Shown here: in pieces, positions 58,595 through 64,000 of the stretch | How positions within the stretch are numbered: position 1 is the first letter of the stretch | How the letters are laid out: each line of letters opens with the position of its first letter | Source: Plazaster borealis | Lineage: Eukaryota > Echinodermata > Asteroidea > Forcipulatida > Labidiasteridae | DNA length: 64,000 nucleotides | NCBI GenBank assembly: GCA_021014325.1 | Contig: CM037457.1 | Coordinates: 9,552,538 to 9,616,537, forward strand | Direction: 5' to 3' | Position numbers and translations under genes: made by a program | Notes under the pieces: model-generated | What the model saw: only the letters and a program-made list of their open reading frames with translations | Database searches by the model: none | What the model was told of the DNA's origin: nothing

Positions 58595-59061
58595 TTGTTG
58601 GATACAAGGAACATGACCAAGATGGTAGCAGCATGATAAAGGTCTATAGGAAAAGCTGGTCAATTTCAGGGGTTGTGATAGTATAAAACAACAACAATCC
58701 GGACAGTTGGGCCGTCGTCTAGAGAAAAAAAAACCCCTGCTTTTAAAAAGTGTTGCATTTTTAAGAATTAACAAATTCTTTCTGTTGGCACAAATTGTAA
58801 AAACTGGAAGTTTGGACACTTTTTCAGCTGTTTCTTTCTCCCCTTGTGGTAAGTTGACTTCTTTGAAGGCCAGGGGAGATCCTGAATCAAGAGAAATAAC
58901 AGGCCTGACAAATCACAGGCCTTTAAGGTTAATTGCATTTCCTTTCCGTTGGTGTTGCCTTATTCTGAAGAAAACTAAAAGTAAAATCTACATTTTCAGA
59001 AACGGCGATACTAATGTTACCAATCTGGTAGTGCAAATATCATTTATAAACTATCCTTTAA

Positions 59062-59461
59062 GGCACGGGACACGTTTGGTAATTGTCAAAGACCAGTATT
59101 CTCACTTGGTGTATCCCAACATATGCATAAAATAACATACCTGTGAAAATTTGGGCTCAATTTGGCATCGAAGTTGCAAGAAAATAATGGGGGAAAAAAC
59201 ACCCTTGTTGCACAAATTTATGTGCTTTCAGATGCATGAAAAAGGCTTTAGGCCTGAAGTCTTTTTCTTCAGGCCTGAAGTCTTTTTCATGCATCTGATT
59301 CAAATATTTTAGTGAGAAATTACTTCTTTCTCAAAAACTACATTACTTCAGAGGGAGTCGTTTCTCACAATGTTTTATACTATCAACAGCTCCCCTTTGC
59401 TCGTTACCAAGTTTTTATGCTAATGTATATTTTGAGTAATTACCAAAAGTGTCCAGTGCCT
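59062..59461. mobile_element. TTAA-flanked MITE family 1 with a lengthened central hairpin
   Basis: About 400 bp with ends GGCACGGGACACGTTTGG and CAAAAGTGTCCAGTGCCT, TTAA at both sides. The centre differs from other copies: aggcctgaagtctttttc is duplicated in inverted form between gatgcatgaaaaagg and its mirror, giving a long hairpin (59235-59300). Confidence 0.85.
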
Positions 59462-59761
59462 TTAAGAATCAGATAAGACAGACAACATAATTTGGTAACA
59501 AGGTTTAACACTTAACAAAACTATTTAGCAGGTGAAATATGATTCCCTTGAAAACATTACATTGTGGGAAAACATTCCATGGTTTCGTGTTAAACTAGAA
59601 CAGCAGAAGCTGCCAAGGCGAGCTGCCGAACGCCCGATAGAGAAACAATGAATAATAGAAAAACAAAAATTTAATCGACTGATGTTCAAAGAGGTGGGGA
59701 CAATTAACAAGTATGTAGTTGACAATTGCCTACTTGGTTTGACATGTGGGAAAGAGGCAAA

Positions 59762-60240
59762 AGTGTTAACAAAAAGTCTTAATGCGGATGGCCGGACAGA
59801 AGCTGTTTAATTTCCAGAGGGTAATAATGTACCCTGAAAACTTTAACATTTTTAAACAATTTCCATTTGCACACTGTGACCACATTTTGGCTGTAAGACA
59901 AATGAACTGCAATTGAGAGTGAAAACAATTATTTGTTTCACAACAAACTATCTAACACCATGAGGCAAAAACTTTAACAAAAAGTCTCAATGCGGATGGC
60001 CGGACAGAAGCTGTTTAATTTCCAGAGGGTAATAATGAACCCTGAAAACTTCAACATATTTAAACAATAGAAAAACTTGACCACAATTTCCATTTTCACC
60101 TAGTGAATCTATTCACACAAAAATAAGTACATATCACAACAAATTATCTAAGGCAAAAACTTTAACAAAAAGTCTCAATGCGGACGGCCGGACGGACGGA
60201 CGGACGGACAGACGGACCACGGACGGACAAAATCGGTATT
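59762..60240 (+). repeat. About 215-base tandem repeat, three units
   Basis: taacaaaaagtctcaatgcg, gatggccggacagaagctg and ccagagggtaataatg recur from 59767, 59972 and 60165. The third unit turns into a GGAC microsatellite (ggacggacggacggac). Outside the array, ggcgagctgc at 59618 and gcagctcgcc at 60264 form an inverted pair, perhaps the ends of one element. Confidence 0.75.
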
Positions 60241-60312
60241 ACATAGGCTCGCATTCTGCTAAAGCAGCTCGCCAAAAATGTAATTATCCCAGAAGAGTTG
60301 TGTTTGTTTTAA

Positions 60313-60713
60313 AGGTAGGTTCATAGATTAGTAAATACTCAAAAAAGTAATGACCATAAAAACTTACTTGGTGAAAAGCACTGGAGCTGTTGATAGTATA
60401 AACTATTTTGGAAAGGATTCCCTTCAAAGTAATATGACTTGGATAATTTTTCACCCCAAAACATTTGAATTTGAGAAACAATTCTCAGACTTCTGAGGTT
60501 GGTGTCCGTTCTTGAATGCTGTGGCCAGATATGTGGTTGGTACCCGCTGTCACATAGCTAAATGTGGATGGATTCAATGTTCTTGTGAAAATAATGTGAC
60601 AGTTTGTTTGCTGTTTTCTCAGCAAGTAATGTGACTTTTAATGTATCTTTCTTTATAAATAAGTGCTTATAAATAAGTTTTGTGTTGACAAAAACCAATC
60701 TATGACCCTACCT
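60313..60713. mobile_element. TTAA-flanked MITE family 2
   Basis: 401 bp with ends AGGTAGGTTCATAGATTAG and CCAATCTATGACCCTACCT between TTAA at 60309-60312 and 60714-60717. The left third resembles MITE family 1 (aacttacttggtgaaaagca, agctgttgatagtataaac), so the two families share ancestry or recombined. Confidence 0.85.
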
Positions 60714-61596
60714 TTAAAATCTTACTACATGTACTTGAAGATAATCTGCTGTATTGGGGGAGGGGGATTATATTACTGTTGTGCCGGAGCATCCAGAATT
60801 TAGTTGGTTACACAGGATTGGATTTGTTGTAACTTTAACATCACCAAGAAACCCTGAATGAACCCCGTGTTGACAACTCACTCCGGACTTCTTTTGGGGT
60901 TGTTTGTGACATTCTGTTGACGAGGATAAAAGGTTAGGGCTTGGTACAGCAACCCTTGCCGACATTCAAGGCAGAGAAATTTGAATACCCTCACCAGCAG
61001 TCAAATGGGGAGAAAAAAAGAAGAAAAAAAAGACACCCTAAGATTTTCTTGACAACTTATCGATCATTTCCTTAGGTCCATCGGTTAATCCGTCACCCAA
61101 ACTAAAGTCTTAACCTCCCTAATCCCACGCATCTGGGATCATATGTCATTCAATTTGACTCGGACAATCTCATTAAGACATGACGACTCCTTAGGGCAGG
61201 TACTAAGTTTAACCGGAGAAATTGCTTGGCAAGGGCAGACGAAGACAAAACAAAGAAACATTATACAGCAAGGGTCTTTGAAAATGTGGCCCCATTGCAG
61301 CCCCTGGCTTTCTGAGTCTGTCTTATTGTCGCTCCTAGCGCCACTTTGGTGAAACTTCATATATTAACAAAAAAACTGCAATGGGCAATCAAAAAGGTAT
61401 GTCTCAACTGAAAGTCGAGAGTTAGTTAGGGGTCTTCTTTTTATTGCTTTGTTTTTAGCATGTTTTCCCACATTAAATGAGAAAATGGAAGGGATATTAC
61501 AGTTGTTCAGGAAAACATGCAACATTTGTATTTAAAACATTTTAAAATCTTGGCCAAAGTTTATGAAGTTTTTTTCTTCTCAATAAAACAGTGACC

Positions 61597-61886
61597 AGGC
61601 TCGATTTCACAAAGCACTAAGATTCATCTTAAGATCAGTTGTCAGTATAACCATAGTTATTTGTAATGCGACACCACACTTTGCCTAGCAGTTAAGATTG
61701 ATACACAGTTAAGATCAATCTTATCTCTTTATAAAATCGGCCCCAGGGGTACCAGCAAAACTAGTAGGAAACCAGTCACAAATGGTACACAGGACATTTC
61801 GGCTGGTAACCTTACTCTGGTCAGCAAACTTAATTTGTGCTTATTTAATTTGTGTGCTTAAGCAGCTCTATGAAACAGGGCCCAGG
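61597..61886. mobile_element. Two adjacent palindromic MITE pieces
   Basis: ggctcgatttcacaaagcac to tttataaaatcggcccca forms one element (61597-61744). Directly next to it, gggtaccagcaaaactagta to ctatgaaacagggcccaggg is a half-copy of the GGGCCCAATTTCATA type. Confidence 0.65.
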
Positions 61887-62073
61887 GTACCAGACAAAAG
61901 CAAAATACAACGCCTTACATTTTGATATGTGAAGTATATGATTCGTAGATGTAATAATTGCATCAGGGATAAACTAAGTTTCTTAGAAAAATATCTCTCC
62001 CTCTGGGTCAAGCAAAGTGTTGAGATCTATAAAAAAATACTTAAAAATTAAAAATTGATGACTGTTACCGTCA

Positions 62074-62261
62074 GGGCCCAATTTCATAGAGCTGCTAAGC
62101 ACAAAAATTTGCTTAGCATGAAATTTCTTCCATGATAAAAACAGGATTACCAACCAAATTTCCACCACATGGAAATTTGATTGGCAATCATGTTTTTATC
62201 AAGGAAGAAATTTCATGCCAAGCAAATTGTTGTGCTTAGCAGCTCTATGAAGTCGGGCCCA
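62074..62261. mobile_element. Near-complete palindromic MITE, GGGCCCAATTTCATA type
   Basis: gggcccaatttcatagagct pairs with agctctatgaagtcgggccc across the whole 188 bases, with long perfect inner stretches (gatgaaaaaca-like core, atttccaccacatggaaat at the centre). It would fold into one long hairpin. Confidence 0.8.
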
Positions 62262-62667
62262 GTTCATCAACAGTAATGGGTTGCAATAAGCAACTAAAAA
62301 ACAGCATAAGGAGATATAAAGATCAACACAGCAGTGTTTCTCAATTGCCAATATAAATAATTTTGATGTGGCTTTTTCAATAGCGATGCCTCTTGCATCT
62401 TGCCCGAAACGAAATGATTGCAGCATATTGCGGCTTATAACAAAATGCATGGACTTAAAGGAAAAACAATATCGTTTGCAATTCATAATTTATTGTAGTG
62501 ATCCAGACAGCCGATCAAATATCCAACCAAAAGTGGATTCTCTATCCCAAATCCCCCCGGCAAATCAGACAACCTTTGTTCTCAGTGAAATTATTGATAC
62601 CTCAGATTTCGCCGTGAGCGAGTTTGTTTTTTAAAGTAGAACTACAGTGAGGATGATTGAGGGAGAG

Positions 62668-62700
62668 AGGTGGGGGGGGGGGGAGAGGAGAGAGGAGAGA
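62668..62700 (+). repeat. G/A-rich low-complexity tract
   Basis: ggggggggggag followed by gaggagagaggagaga. No other feature seen. Confidence 0.85.
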
Positions 62701-64000
62701 TACATGGGAAGCAAGTATCCAACATAATACCTCAACCATGAATTACATGAATGGCCGAGCCGGTGGTCGGGCCAAGGTTTTCCGCTCAAAGGAAGAGTTC
62801 GGGATCAATTTGTGTATTTGAATATTGATCACATAAGGCCCTGTTTATTGATTTGACACTATACTCACTGGGTGATTGTTACCCACTTTATAGCCAGTGA
62901 AATACTAAGTTTAGTTTGTGAAACTGCAATTCTACTCTTTTGCTTATATTTTTAGACAAACCTTTCTAGCCTTCCTTTCATTCAACATTAGCAGCTCTTT
63001 TTCACAGAAACTCAATTGCAGAACTTCTTTGTTGTCCATCCTTTAACTACTTGTCTCTTTGGGAACAAATACTTGTTATGTATAAGTTGGGTCGCATATG
63101 TTGCAGACACAAGTTGCAGACAGAAACAAACCTTTCACTGGAGTCAAGATTGAAAATCCCTTGTGGTACTTCATGAAACAGCAGGTTTTAAACAGGCTTG
63201 CACCTACTTCACACTTTCATAAGCTTCTAGAAGTTATTTTTAGTGTAAACATGAGAAACAAGACTTCCAGTGTAACCATCCATATGTATTGATTTGGCTG
63301 CTCTTGTTGGTCATCAAGCCACTACCATTAAGGAACGACAACAAAATCCAAAAATGTAAAAAACCTCCTACCCAGTTTCAATCAATAAACCCACATCACA
63401 GGTGACCACCCCCCACGACAGACTAATCAGCAGTGCCATCGGACAGTAGGTGTATTGCTAAAACCAAGACAAGTAACTCAAAACTTTTTAAAATGTCGAC
63501 TACCATTTTCGAAGAGGATGTGGATGCCATTTCAGAACCTGAACAATGAAAGGGTGGACACCAACTGATACAATTTGCTCTCCGATTTTTAACTGTGAAA
63601 CTAATACAACAGTGATGACACTGTCTCTGTAATACAGCTCCACAAGGCAGTCCAGGATGGGAGATAATGAATGAAACATTTATCTATTTAAGACACAAGT
63701 GCTGCATATAAGCGTCCGAAGAGGTTTCTCGAAGCACTTAGTGAAGATTACCAGGCAATGAACGGCCACTCAGGAAGACGATTATAATGCCACTCCAAGT
63801 AATGTAAGAGTGTGGAGAAACAGCCTCTTGTGGAGTTTTTGGATGCAGGAGTGTGTTCTTGAAATGCCCTAAAATAGGATTTAAAGATGCGACTTACCAT
63901 GAGACGAGGCACCATCATCCTCTTCGGAATCATTAATGGAATCATCATATTTATGAATTATCAAGCGTATAGCTTAGACACTCTGCGTGTTATGTCATCA

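Larger units (their letters stand above)
58600..64000. other. Presumed upstream intron of the minus-strand RhoGAP gene
   Basis: The MITEs and the tandem repeat are listed separately. The exon that should carry the arginine-finger segment is absent. A short minus-strand acidic segment near 63895-63955 ends in a plausible donor (catg|gtaagt), but it has no clear acceptor and does not match the family. Confidence 0.4.

Noticed and set aside
60768..60965. Minus-strand frame with Ser-Pro-Asn-Leu-Leu as an upstream RhoGAP exon
   Set aside because: It has a possible donor but no convincing acceptor, and it does not match the part of the family that should precede the first GAP exon.
63895..63960. 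Acidic minus-strand segment (Asp-Ser-Glu-Glu-Asp-Asp) ending at gtaagt as an exon
   Set aside because: No good acceptor was found and the frame is short. It is kept only as a remark in the upstream-intron entry.

Overview
This window is animal nuclear DNA, most likely from an echinoderm or another marine deuterostome. It is AT-rich and intron-rich, with GT/AG splice sites, tRNA-derived SINEs, TTAA-flanked miniature transposons and a 500-base N gap typical of scaffolding. The phylum is inferred from the repeat style; I could not search for it. There are no bacterial-style genes, and nearly all open reading frames here are chance frames in introns or repeats.

The only gene I recognise is a Rho GTPase-activating protein of the ARHGAP6/ARHGAP36 family. 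Five exons lie on the minus strand: 58101-57951, 56888-56737, 55521-55333, 51850-51753 and 50554-49483. They join in frame through consensus splice sites into 553 residues. They cover the RhoGAP domain from just after the expected arginine-finger segment, then a Ser/Pro-rich tail ending in an SPT repeat. One further exon of the same family lies on the PLUS strand at 15876-16029. It is the conserved block that sits upstream of the GAP domain in this family. The two parts face each other across the gap at 28684-29183. Either the right-hand contig is inverted in the assembly, or there is a real inversion, or there are two related genes.

Layout. 1-11 kb: repeats and unassigned sequence, with several SINEs. 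11.23-12.17 kb: a long polypyrimidine minisatellite with higher-order structure. 12.2-28.7 kb: probable intron around the plus-strand exon, with palindromic MITEs and TTAA-flanked MITEs. 28.7-34.5 kb: the gap, embedded in an array of roughly 340-base repeats. This array is interrupted by a LINE 3' remnant and by a 1.45-kb element with an 8-bp target duplication that carries a TTGCGCAA minisatellite. 35.8-39.3 kb: nested transposons, including a 990-bp foldback element with a 9-bp target duplication inserted in a TTAA MITE. 39.3-49 kb: mostly unassigned sequence with one candidate exon. 49.5-58.1 kb: the RhoGAP exons, with SINEs and MITEs in the introns. 58.1-64 kb: upstream intron with more MITEs and a tandem repeat.

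The most promising observations are the opposite-strand split of the RhoGAP gene, the foldback element with CRE-like sites and paired ATG starts, the TTGCGCAA array, and a hairpin repeat carrying CTCF-like motifs.
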